From: Trichostrongylus colubriformis
Taxonomy: Eukaryota > Nematoda > Chromadorea > Rhabditida > Trichostrongylidae
DNA: 64,000 nucleotides
Reading direction: 5' to 3'
Assembly: GCA_963978905.1 (NCBI GenBank)
Contig: OZ022257.1
Coordinates: 36,857,919 to 36,921,918, forward strand
In this document: piece by piece, positions 12,211 to 23,536 of the stretch
How the letters are laid out: each line of letters begins with the position of its first letter
Position numbering within the stretch: the stretch's first letter is position 1
Made by a program: the position numbers and the translations under genes
Notes under the pieces: model-generated
What the model saw: the letters and a program-made list of their open reading frames with translations, nothing else
Told to the model about the DNA's origin: nothing
Databases searched by the model: none

Positions 12211-12359
12211 CTTAAAACACGTCACTATAATAATATATACTACATACAGTACATAATAACTCTTCAATATACACCTAATTATAACAACATTATAATACCT
12301 GTTAAAATTCTAGTACCAGGTTAAGATTATCATGACATATTAATATTGATGTAAAAATA

Positions 12360-15300
12360 AAAACTTGGTGTTACCTCCTCTGATGTCTCCATATCCGCCA
12401 TACCACAATTATTTGAACAGTAGGAGTAACACCAATATTTTAATCCACTGAAACAAGTTTTTACACTGATTACATTATATCGTTATAACCAAAATATAAT
12501 ATAAGTTCTATTTAATTATATCATTTGATTAATACAATTGACATCTAACAGGAGATGGATCAAAAAGTTACACTTATATTCCAACTTTGTTAATCTATTT
12601 AATGACAACAATTCATAAGTACATTAAGGACCTATGTCTCTTTAAATTTATTAAATGCTCACCCTAACCTTTTTCAGTGGTTCACACCACTTCACAACTT
12701 CACAACAGTCAATAAACTATCCTTCTGGTATTCGATCTGTAACAATCAGTTATACGTTACATACAGTTAAAAATAAATACGTATTTCTGAATGAATAAGC
12801 ATAACAATCCCCTTTGACACATTCAAGATTGAACCATGTCAAAACCTAAATCATAAAACTCAATATTTGTAATATAATACTGACTACATTATGTAGTTTA
12901 ATAAACACACCATGTTCGTGAATAGTCAGGTTTCACATCATCTTAATTACTCACCTCCTCTTAGTAGCAGCACAAGCCTACTCCCACTTGCAAAAGTGCT
13001 GGATACTCTCAACAAGAACATGGACTATACTTAGTTAAACACAGTATTATGCTTTCATTAAAACATAAGATAGCCCTAACAGATAAAGGACATAAACTTT
13101 CAAACTAGAAACAATACAAATAACAAATAAGAACGACTATAAGTGTTCTTAAAAATTAACTTATACAGTTCAATAAAAACTTAGTTTTCATCCTTATTAA
13201 TTACTTACTCTTGTTTATATAAGGTTTTTAGACCAGCTCCCAGTTGTCAGAACACTAGGTACCTTTAGAGACGAAGAATGTCTGCAAAGATTAATTAAAC
13301 AAACTAAGTCATGTACTTAGATAGGTAATATAAAAGTTTGAATAAGTAAACAACTAATTCTCTTCAAAACATAGTATATGCAATATAACATTACCATATT
13401 ACGTAGATCGATAAACTGATATATACAGCATTACCTACCTCTCTTTGTAACAGATTAGGCGTAATCCCACTTGTCAAAATGCTGGATACTCCTAAACATG
13501 AATTAAGGTCTGCTATATCTAATTAAATACGTAATCAGGCACTTATGGAAAAGTAATAAGAATGGCTTAACAAATAAACAACAATAACTTACATGCAAAA
13601 ACAAAACATGCGATATATAATACCATCTATAAGTTCAAGCTCTTTGTAATCATTCATTATATCCATTGAAACCCAGATTTTAATCTTGGTGCTTACTTAC
13701 CTTCGGTTTTGCAGCTGTTTCCGGCTAGGTCCCTTTTGCTAGAATACCGGACACTTTTAAAGACGAAAATAGTCTGCAACGATTATTTGAACAAGCTAAG
13801 TCACAAACTCATAAAAGTTATATAACAGTCTAAACAAAAAACAACGAATTTCTTAAAGCTTAACATTTGAAATATGATAGTATATTAGATAGATTGATAA
13901 ACATAAAGTTACTTACCTCCTCTTCGTAACGGATCAAGCCAAATACACGCTTGCCAAAGTGCTGTATACTTCTAAAAACAGAAAATTAGACTGCTACATT
14001 TAGTTTAACAGCTATCAAGCACTTGTTTGTAGGTAGTAATATTACTGAACAAATAAACAACCAATCCTTTACAAAAAACAATACATAAAATACATAATAA
14101 CAAGGTTTGTAGGTAATGATATTCTGAACAAATAAACAACCAAACCTTTAGACAAAAAACAATACATACAATACATAATAACAACTATAACAAACTCTTA
14201 GGGATCATTCAAACCTAGCAAGCTAAGTCACACAATTATAAAAGTTATATAATAGTTCAAACAAATAAACAAAGAATTTTTCAATAAAACGTATTATTGG
14301 TAATATAATATAACTATATAGATAGATTGATAAATACAACATTACTTACCTCTTCTTTGTTACGGATCAAACCAATTCCATGCTTGTCAAAATGCTGTGT
14401 ACTCCTAAAAACCAATATGAGACTACCTTATTTAGTTAAACATCTATCATGCATTTGTTCAAATGTAATAAGATTACTGAACATATAAGCGACATATATT
14501 CCTAACAAAACAAAAACATTACATGCAATACATAATAACATCTATAACTGCAAATTATTGGAATCATTGAATACGATTTATCTAAAACTTATTTTTTATC
14601 CTTATTAATTACTTACCTTTATTGGTGTAGCAGAATAGGCCCTTATACCAAAACACTTATACTTTTAGAAACGACAATAGTCTGCAATGATTAATTTAAC
14701 AAGCTAAGTCATACACTTAGAAAGATAGTAAAATAGTCCTAACAATTTTTAAAACTAATTTTCAACGAAACCTAATACTTGTACTAAAATACTTACTATA
14801 TTAGTTACAGTAATAAATACACTAGGTTCATAACCAAAATACTGATACTTCTAAACACGAACATTAATCTGCTATATCTAGTTAACACGCTATCATGTAC
14901 TTACTAAAATGTTAAAACATCTCTAACTACAAGTTCTTGGGCATTCAGCCTAGCAAGTTAAGTCAAGGTAGATTGATAAATACAACATTACTTACCTTTC
15001 CTATTCTTAACGGAACAAACCAATTTCACGCTTGCCAAATATTGTCTACTCCTAAAAACCAATATGATACTGCGATATTAGTCAAATTGCTATCAGGCAC
15101 TTGTTTAAATACTGCTTATTTAAACACCAAAACCTTCATACAAAAAACAACACATACAATACATAATAGCATCTATAAGTACATGTTCTTATGAATTATA
15201 CATTTTGTTTTATTTAAAACTTAGTTTTTACCACTATCAAAAACTTACCCTTGTTTGTATAACGTTTTCGAGCTAGTTCCTTTTTACAGAACTTTGCATA

Positions 15301-15560
15301 CCTTTCACACAAAGATAGCCTGCAACGATTTAATTGAGAATGATAAGTCATGCACTTAATAAGGTAATTATATTCACTATATAAATATACAACGGAACTT
15401 CGGTATATGGCAATGCATATAGTGCATAATAACATCTATGTACCATTATCTTTCATAAATTAATTAATGATGTACATCGAAGGCTTACCCTTTTTCATAC
15501 CTTGTTAAATGTTAACCTTTGTTTTTGATACAGTTTCAGACGGGTTGCCACTTCCAGAGT
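12360..15560 (-). repeat. Tandem array of ~480-bp units with splice-flanked mini-exons
   Basis: Diverged units repeat with spacings near 480 bp (for example about 12955, 13437, 13916), then become irregular. On the minus strand each unit offers two segments bounded by an acceptor (TTTTAG or AAAG) and a GTAAG-type donor. Type A is mostly 53-55 nt (starts near GAGTAYMCAGCA, at 12955-13008, 13440, 13919, 14350, 14996). Type B is about 53 nt (starts near GTATGCAAAGTTCTG, at 13207, 13697, 14608, 15243, 15485). A plus B is 108 nt, divisible by three. Some copies contain stops in every frame, so the array may be decayed. Flanking intron-like sequence is also conserved between units, as expected of tandem duplication. 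It lies directly upstream of gene X. Confidence 0.6.
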
Positions 15561-16540
15561 TCTAGATACCTTTGGACACAAGATGTTAAGGCAACGCGCT
15601 AAGTCATACTTTTGTTTAAGGTCGTTGCATAACAACAACAACTGTTGTACTAATACCATTAATATAACACACAAACATCACTAAATATTAAGTTTTCAAA
15701 TAACATTCAAGCCTACCTTTTGTATTCACGTCGATCAACACTTCCAGCTTATATAATCGCCACTATTCTCTTATGAACAGGCAAGGTACTCTGAAATAGT
15801 CTAGTTGTACAAATCAATTTGTAATCTGAGTGAAGATCATTGAGATGGTAAAAACGTATAAACTTATACAGCATACGGAGCATGTGAAAGGACACATTAA
15901 ACAAATCAAGGTAACACACAAGAAACACACTACCAATGTCCTAAAATTTTAATTTATAACAGTCGGATTACGATGCGGTGCAAAACAGTCCTTTATAATG
16001 TGCCTGTGCTCTCAAGGTTCTGCACATGTTTCCTCAAAAAAGATTATCATTGCTCGCTTGCCTGTCTGTCTGGAGTCTAACTGTGTTATGTTAGACTACC
16101 TGAAGCGCAATAATATATATCATCCGTCTAACTATCTGCGCTCTCTTCATTCTACCTATATCTATACGGGTAAGATATTCAAGAAAGCGGATGCTTATCC
16201 GTCTGGTGTATGACCACAGAACAGGTACACGATACCAAGTAATATATTCATCTCACAACAAACATACAATACAAGATAAGTTTGATTCAAAATCCATAGA
16301 ATAGACAAGTCAATTAATGAAACTAAATTCATTTCAGCTTTTTCAGCTTTAGTAACTCCATTTGACCACTAATTAGTTTTTGTTGCAGGAATGTAACCTA
16401 GCGTTTTGTGTTTTTCCTTTTCTGAACAACTCCTCCTTGTACTCAACCGTAATCAATACATGCTTCTTCCCCCTTTTTTTCACCTCTAGTGTTATTCCTT
16501 TGACACTTTCCGCAGATACTTATATATTATAACTCCTACT
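15561..16540. other. AT-rich spacer without an assignable gene
   Basis: No convincing ORF. A plus-strand 60-70 codon ORF near 16000-16213 has no recognisable motif. The stretch separates the mini-exon array from the 5' portion of a PLE copy. Confidence 0.4.
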
Positions 16541-16569
16541 AATTGCTTAATCTATTTTACAGGATACAT

Positions 16570-16674
16570 GTGGCCCCTAACTATGCCGGATTATAATGCT
16601 ACAGTGACACTGGACTTACTGATTTTTTATACATTATTCACAACTGTTGTGGAAATTATATCAACCACAGGTAC
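16570..16674 (+). other. Possible exon encoding a hydrophobic segment
   Basis: A segment bounded by TTTTACAG and GTACGC encodes a hydrophobic stretch (LLIFYTLFTTVVEII). A related segment bounded by TTTCAG and GTACGC lies at 28619-28691 in the 3' region of the full-length PLE. Both are on the PLE sense strand. The similarity is moderate and the function unknown. Confidence 0.35.
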
Positions 16675-17010
16675 GCCTTTTTCTGCTAACTATAGTATAA
16701 ATTACCTTCCTTTTACCTAAAGTAGCTACTTGATTTATTCACGTTGCGCCACTATAATATAATAAGTTTTTAACCACACATACAACTCTCGTTCGTAAAA
16801 CTTACACATAATTGGTCTCTCCTTATTTTAATTTCCTTTTCTTTTTTCTTTTCTTTTTTTCTATTTACTTAAACAATCCCTTACATACCATTTTTGAAAT
16901 AATAATACTTTCCATCTTACTTTTTATAAACACTTTTATAAACCTTATATCATGCTTCTATATATCTTTAACATAAAACAACTTATTACCCATTTATTTC
17001 ACTCCCTTCA

Positions 17011-17028
17011 AAGAGGGCCATACCTCTT
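17011..17028 (+). promoter_or_regulatory. PLE 5'-leader hairpin (AAGAGG..CCTCTT)
   Basis: AAGAGGGCCATACCTCTT folds into a 6-bp stem and is followed by TATAAAAATAGG. The same hairpin occurs twice upstream of the intact PLE ORF (24990-25007 and 25074-25091), so it marks the 5' leader of this element family. Confidence 0.55.
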
Positions 17029-17059
17029 TATAAAAATAGGGATTGGCGCTGATGGGGTT

Positions 17060-17737
17060 ATGCAAGTCGAAAGTGGCAAAGAGGGGTCAACTTTTGGTGC
17101 CTCCAGCGCTAGTCGTTCCCCTTGGGAAGAAACAGGGATCGCCAACCCTGGGCTGCGGCCCAGCCAAACCTTCGGGAGACTCCTCTTAGCGTATGGGTTT
17201 GGTCGCTCATGCGCTCAGATTTAGGGCCAAAAAACAATCAAAAAACAAGCACCCAGGGTTATTATTCCAAAACGTTCATAAAGGTAAGGGGAGAGTCCAA
17301 TGGCTACGTTATTTCAGACTTTGGAAATAACAAAGAGGGTTGTATGTGTGGTACAACATGCAGAATTTGTAATATTACTGATACTAAAAATTATGTGGTT
17401 TCAAAAGTAACAGGACTGCGTGTGAATACATACAAGGATATTAACACCGATTGTAATACAGAAAATGTTGTTTATTGTCTGACCTGCAACGGATGTGGAA
17501 TACAATATGTGGGCATCACTACAAGGAAACTTAAGCATAGAATCAGAGAACACATTAATAACATCAATACTCATAAAATTCACACAACTCTGTATAACAT
17601 TTCTATGATTGTAAGAAAGGTATACAAGTTACGGTTCTGGACTCCATCAACTCTAATGATAAGTCGATTTTAGTGGAAAAAGAGTTGTTCTGGATAAAAA
17701 TGTTGGTTACAGCTCATCCTTTTGGACTTAATGAAAG
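17060..17737 (+). pseudogene. PLE N-terminal GIY-YIG endonuclease fragment
   Basis: Similar to residues 1 to about 220 of the intact PLE protein. It keeps the cysteine-rich leader (GCMCGTTCRICN), then NVVYCLTC...GIQYVGITTRKLKHRIREH, which is the GIY-YIG core with CCHH-type metal ligands. A frame change occurs after about 17590. The fragment breaks off at HPFGLNE (about 17737), where it is fused to the end of the inverted-repeat arm. The intact copy differs from it considerably, so it represents another PLE subfamily. Confidence 0.8.
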
Positions 17738-17969
17738 GAATGGCATGGCACTCCAATACAGAAATTAATGACAGCAACTGAGTTAAAGGCTATGGAGGTA
17801 TAAAATAAGCAAATTAAGGATCGATAGTTGGGATGTAATTAATATACAGTCAGGAAGATTAAAATGGAGAAGCTTCAACCTGGATGAATTTATGAATTCA
17901 AGCACCCTACGAGGACTGGAACATAACGAGAAGTGCCACTCTAGTAATGAGGTAGCTATAGAGAAATAG
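17735..17969 (+). pseudogene. Gene X 3' fragment in right arm
   Basis: Duplicate of the last part of left gene X: exon 5 from KEWHGTPIQKLMTATELK onward, the intron, and the last exon ending at the TAG equivalent of 11202. It lacks exons 1-4 because the repeat arm starts inside exon 5. One exon-6 difference from the left copy (GGG versus GGA in the SGR codons) is silent. Confidence 0.7.
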
Positions 17970-18538
17970 ACATAAGTATACATGAACTAAAAATTAATTT
18001 AAGGAGAGAAATCCGAAACGAAAAAGAGGGGTATACGAGAAGAATGTAAAAGACGTAGGAGAATCACGTCCAAGTTACCGCGTTGTGATAACGATATGGA
18101 CATGATGATGTAGAGAATTAAGATGTGTTATTATGAACTAGGTAGGAATAAAATGTTATTAGGTTTGCAATGTTTTGAAATAGGCATATGTTTAAGTATG
18201 TTGTTAATGCTAATGTTTGTTGAGTCGATGTTTAGTTGAATAAAAGTACGGAATAAATGAAAGGAAAATGTAGCATATTTAATAGGAATTTGGCTGAGTA
18301 TTAAAAACAAGAGAACGTCGGTCGAGTCATTATGGACCACCGGTCCCAAGATTTCACCACCGGTGACAGAAAGGCAATCGCCTCAAAGAATAGTAGAAGG
18401 TAAAAAGATACAAGACCCGATAGAAGGAACTGGTATTTCATTGTCAACGGGTTACCCTCGAAGATCAATGAAACCAGTGTGGTATAATAAGAAGGAGAAG
18501 ATCAGTATCCGTAAATTCTGGATCTTCTACATTAGAAG

Positions 18539-18625
18539 AGTGGTTCGTTTCGCCTCAATCTCAGACGAACCACTGTATTTCGTCAACCCTTGAGGCTCTT
18601 CAGTGAGAAGAGGGTTGACGAAATA
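18539..18625 (-). ncRNA. Permuted hammerhead-like ribozyme motif (right arm)
   Basis: Exact inverted copy of the motif at 10546-10632. Stem A is 18612-18625 with 18576-18589, and predicted cleavage is after the base at 18564 on the minus strand. Confidence 0.6.
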
Positions 18626-18895
18626 GGAGAGTTATGATAAGTAAGTGTAAATAAGGAACATACCAAAGTAAAATGGGAAAGAAAAAAACAGTTTGAGTCC
18701 ATGTTTGTAAAAGGGTAGTATTATGAGATGTATGAATAAGGGACTTGGGAAAGATAACGCATTAATACAAACACATATAATACTCAGCGCAGTTAAATTA
18801 AAGCACCGTATTTAGCGGGTAAGGGTCATGGAGACACAACGTGGTAATTGGAGCAACTTTGTTGAAAAATGTATCTGAGCATACAGACAAGGCTG

Positions 18896-19765
18896 CTATG
18901 TAAACTTGTGAATACTTAAGATGTACCCACTAAGGACGCTATTGACTAAATCACTCAATTTTTTATAGCTACTATCAACCCAATATTTATAGGAAATGAA
19001 CTTATTTTTATATAAACATTTAAGTATATTTGTAACAATGAAACTATTTTCATATTCATTTCCAATAAGAGTGTTGATCATTTCTTTAAGCTTCTTTAGG
19101 AAGACATCAAATTTAGTACAAGTATTGGCAATTCTAAGGGTTTCAGTGTATATAACAGCTCCCTTGATTGACTTAGAAATGTTAGAATTACTATGGGGGA
19201 ACCTTAGAAGTTTGAAATTGAAGTCGTCCGTTTTATTGTATAATTCAGTATAGATTCTATTATCTTCTATATAGATAGTCATGTCCAGATAATTACTATG
19301 AAAATCCGTGTTATTTGTCTTTTTAAGTTCTAACCTGTTATGATATACTTCAACTAACCGGGTGTCTATGTCAGACTCGTTTTGATTATGAATTACTAAC
19401 AGGTCATCCATGTATCTGTAAGGTATAAAGAGCTTTGCTTCATCGAATTTAGTAAGTCTAGCATAACTGTACTCCATGTAGGATAGGGTGAGATCAGCTA
19501 ATAGTGGGCTAAAATTACCTCCTTGTGGTACTCCTTTATTTTGTTTGTATATATGTTCACTAAAGATACAGTAACTGTTTTTTAAAAGAAATTCCGTGAA
19601 GTATATTAGGTCACTAATATGGTAGTATCTATAGTTATCCTTAATATTTTCACAGTTACTGTAAAAGACATGATATCCGTTTGTTGCTTCATATTTTTTA
19701 CTGGCGTTCTTGAAACACAGAATTAAAATTTCTTTAATATTGTTTAAAATGATGTTGTGTTCCAT
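18896..19765 (-). pseudogene. PLE reverse transcriptase fragment, 289-codon frame (right)
   Basis: Identical in protein sequence to the 9406-10275 frame. It has RT motifs B, C (YMDD) and D but not motif A in frame, because of the shared two-base deletion. Confidence 0.85.
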
Positions 19766-20728
19766 TAGTAAACATGTCAGTGAAATCAGCTGTGTATAAC
19801 TTCAAATTTTCATGAGAAATATTTGTAAGTTCTGTACCAATGTTTATGTTGCTAAATGACCAATATGTTTTTATAGTTTTATTACGTTCTTGCACAACTT
19901 TACAGTAATTGACAAAATGTGATTTAATATGTGTGAATATAGTGTGTAGTTCTAAAACTATACCCTTTACACTGCTATTGTGAGCTCCACTGATAAATCT
20001 AAACTTGAAAGGATTTTTATGTAATTTTGGTATAGCGTATATAATTGGTAAGTTGGAATTAGCATTAAAGTTAATTTTTATTACGAATGCAAAAGATCTT
20101 ATGTTTGAGAATCAATGAAGCTTTATTGCTATTAGGTGTACCTTCATAAGTATTATCTGTATCTTCGTATACAAAATTACATAATACATTATTATAAGTT
20201 ATGCCCATTTCCTTCATAATTGTAATCAGATAAAACTTTTTGCAAATTATGCTATAATTGTTGCTTGCTTTATCTAATGGACAGAATACATAGTTATTAT
20301 GGTAGCAGTTAATAAAATCACGGGGTAGTACTTCTCGTGAACCTTTAATATTGTTGTATAATAAAAGTGGTTTTATTTTTTATGGTAAATGGAATATAAG
20401 TGTTGTCTAATTGCACTGATTTTTGGTTCTTTTATCTTATAATTTTTGATACAAAAGGCAATGCTATTGCTAATTAGATTATCGAATATCTTTTTGAAGA
20501 TATCTCTTTTTATCCCTTGGTCAATTCTGAATTTTGCACCTTTTTGTAATAAATTCCTGAAGTTGTTTTCCTGTATTATATTCAAGTCTCCTGTTATTTT
20601 TGATGTATTTTGCTGAAAATGTTTTTGATGCTCGATGGACCGTCCTTCACCGTCACCGGAGCGCTCCGTCTCACCGGAAGGTACACACAGGCATTCTTCC
20701 ATTTCGGATCATTCGGTTGAACGTCGCG

Positions 20729-23099
20729 ATGCCACAGGTCATCGGAATTAAAGAGGAAAATTCGTCCTCGACTCCTTCCTCAGTTAACGCTTCTTCAGCT
20801 GATACCCCAATGGCCCAAGCCCCTGTGGGTGGCCCCGCCGAGCTCTCTGTGGAAGCCATGGACACCTCGGCTGCGCCGGGTTCTCCTGCCATTTTGGCTG
20901 TGGACCCATACGCAAGGGCCCCTATTGTAGTAAAGTGCCACCCCCGTCCAACTCGAAGCGCCCACGTACTAGCAGCGTCTCCTCTCGCGCCCGCGGCTCT
21001 CTGCAACCACTGATGTCGTCGCCACCAGCGTTGAGGCGCTCCCATCGCACTACGACCTACAGCCGTTGTCCCTCATAACCACGTCCATGGAGCAGCTCAG
21101 CGTCTCCCAGCAGGAGCTTGCTGACCAACCTCCCTCCGCGCCATTTGCGGTCCAACAACACGTCGAGCCTCTGTGGCGCGCCCCACTACGCGAGGTACTG
21201 CAACACAACCTCTGGTCGGATCGGCCTCCATTTCAGGAACAGGTTCAGTACGCGGCAACACACGTCGCGGTTCTCTAGCAGGCGTACGAGGCGCCAAACG
21301 TCCGCGGCCGCTTTCTCCTTATTCGCTGCCACGGTAAATATCAGCCAATTGCGCCGGCAGACCTCCTGGCTTACACCAATTATCTGGCCCAGCGCCACCC
21401 TTGGACGCGCTTTATTAATTCGCGCCATTCGTATGCTACTGGAACAACTCTCCACGGTGGTCACCACGTTGAGCATCTACGTTTTTCGTCATTCACCCGA
21501 CACGGGCTATCTCTCCATTCGTTTTAATAAATCTCTTTTTCCGCAGGTAACACTACGGTAGGATCGCCCTCCCATTGAGATCCCTTTCACTGAGGTCCCC
21601 CATCTGGACGACTCGCTCGCGTTTTGTGAGCGATCATTGCAGGTTATCAACGATCTTCTCGCAGGTACCTGCGACAACGTTGACGTTGCGGATCATCCAC
21701 TGACGTCAGCTACAGAGCATCCGTACGCCACCGCTCCCACTGAGTGGAACGGTATCCTTCCGTTTTGTATCATATCGTGTCGACCGGGTGAGGCACTGGC
21801 GTCATTTCTGAAGTAAAGGAATTCTTTGCTATCGGGCCTGACCGACGCGATCTCCATTGCATCACCCTCGATCAGCATGGCCTTGAGATCTTGTAAGCCC
21901 ACGCGGCAAGCGCTCAAAGCGCTCAATCGCGCATACCCCGCACGACGGCTTTCGACATCTCCTCTGTGTATTTTTTCAAGGCATCGCACTTCGCTTTCGC
22001 GACACCCACTAAACGCGACGAGCCCATCTACGGTATCATCCTTTCCTTGGGTGCCCGTCGTGGCCGCGTTATCTCATCTCGGGCTGCTTTTGAAGGCTGC
22101 CCCAAAGCCGTCATCATCACCCCTTTTCTCTGCACCTTTCCGATGGACCAGCTCGTCCTATACGAGGACGTGTCTGTGTGTTCGCGCGCAAACGCCTCGC
22201 CGGCAATGCGCTTCTCGGGACCTCCCGTTTCCTTTGGACGAGGGACCATCTGGCCAACATCGTCGCTGTTTTTTCCCAATGCACCCCGATGAGGGCATTT
22301 TGCCCCTCTCCGTGAATCGCATCTCGCAGGAGGAGCGGGACTGGCCCACAGACCGCCTCAATAACTTACCAGCTACCAGACAGATAAAGACCTCGCCAGG
22401 AAACGGCTTGGTAAGATCTGCAACGTCGTTTGTTCTGCGCTAGGCCGTCAATTCCGCAGACGATGATCGGCGATTGCACCGAGGTGAGGCTACGGTCGTC
22501 ACACCGGAATGGTTCCCTATGCGCTTGCGAGTTATCCTGTCGGATATGACTTTGGAAGCGGGGTGGTCCGCCGGTCGCCAGGCCGTCCTATGGATCCCTG
22601 GCGCCAGCCGTTTGATCCGCCTCAAAGTTGTAGACGTTCAGGCCGCCTTCGGCACCGGAAAAACACTTGCCGGGGCCCTTATTGCAGCACTCTCCTCGGT
22701 CGAGCCGAATTCCACTGTTATAGTCACGACGGCGACAAATGCTGCTGTGGCGCATTTCACCGAGACCCTCATCTCGCCGGATGATTTCCCTCAGCTGCAA
22801 GTAGTGCGGCATATCTCCGACACAGCGGCGGCCGGCAATCTGACCCACATGGCCATCGACTTCAATAAGGTCCTCAAGACCCTTGGCGACGTGTTGGGCG
22901 ATGAATTGGATGAGGCTGACCAGGAGGTTTGTGCACGGTTCAAGTCGTGCCGCCAGCTTCCCGAGGACTACCTCGAGCATTCCCAAATGGTGCCCGATGT
23001 TCGACGACAAGGCCGAATATGAGGTAGCGGAACAATCCGTTTCGCTCACGCTCAAAAGGATGGTTCGCATCCTTTTCCGCTCACGTCGACCCTCAGTGC
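20729..23099 (+). pseudogene. UPF1-like helicase, truncated duplicate (right arm)
   Basis: Duplicate of the left helicase from the same ATG (MPQVIGIKEE) through Walker A (GTGKT at 22651-22665) and LEHSQMVPDVRR. It stops at 23099, so it lacks Walker B, the Q-LPP motif and the entire second RecA-like domain. It cannot encode a working helicase. Confidence 0.8.
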
Positions 23100-23301
23100 G
23101 AGGGCAAACGTTACAAGTGGCCGACATTGACAATTTGGGGTGCGCATTAAAAAATATATTAAAACTATAAAAATGAAGCTACCATATTATGGAATTTCAG
23201 GTTGTACCTAAGAAAGAAAATTAGAGAGTATTGTACGGAAAAAAATATTAAACAGTATTGTACGGAAAAAAATATTAAACAGCCGGAAATAATTTTAAAA
23301 A
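23100..23301 (+). repeat. 202-bp foldback arm derived from gene X exons 3-4
   Basis: Reverse complement of 24011-24212 with one mismatch (CAGCCGG versus CGGCCGG). It contains the end of gene X exon 3, the unspliced intron and part of exon 4. It begins at the base after the large inverted repeat ends. Confidence 0.9.
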
Positions 23302-23536
23302 GCTCAGTAGCTATTAGATACAACTATCTGAACCAGTAATTGGTTATGTTTTTTATTAACAATCGATTTCTTCATAGTCTTCCTTTTCTTAAAACTTTTT
23401 TCTACCCAACGAAACATATGTTGATAAAACTATTCATAGTTTAAAAGTACACAAAATTTTAATTCCATTTCCGTTCTAGTCTTTTCGTGGAAGTTTCTGA
23501 GCTCCCTTGTGGCATTCGGCAGCTTCCCTTTTTCTA

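Larger units (their letters stand above)
18486..20618 (-). mobile_element. 5'-truncated Naiad-like PLE copy (right arm)
   Basis: Inverted duplicate of the 8553-10685 copy. It carries the same broken RT frame, with the 289-codon open part at 18896-19765, and the same 3' ribozyme-like motif. Confidence 0.85.
17735..23099 (-). repeat. Right arm of 5365-bp inverted repeat
   Basis: Reverse-complement copy of 6072-11436. At its left edge it cuts into gene X exon 5 and is fused to a PLE endonuclease fragment. At its right edge it cuts the helicase just after the Walker A half and is fused to a 202-bp inverted piece of gene X. Because both genes are truncated here but continuous at the other arm, this arm is the probable copy. 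Confidence 0.95.

Noticed and set aside
12360..15560. CRISPR-like array
   Set aside because: Units are ~480 bp, diverged throughout and eukaryotic in character; there are no short exact repeats with unique spacers.
18996..19253. 85-codon ORFs antisense to the PLE RT (also 9918-10175 and 29632-29889)
   Set aside because: Shadow frames of the conserved RT; conservation is explained by the sense protein.
6072..23099. Terminal inverted repeats of one giant transposon
   Set aside because: The arm edges cut inside the helicase and gene X on one side only and have no target duplication, so they are rearrangement breakpoints rather than transposon ends.
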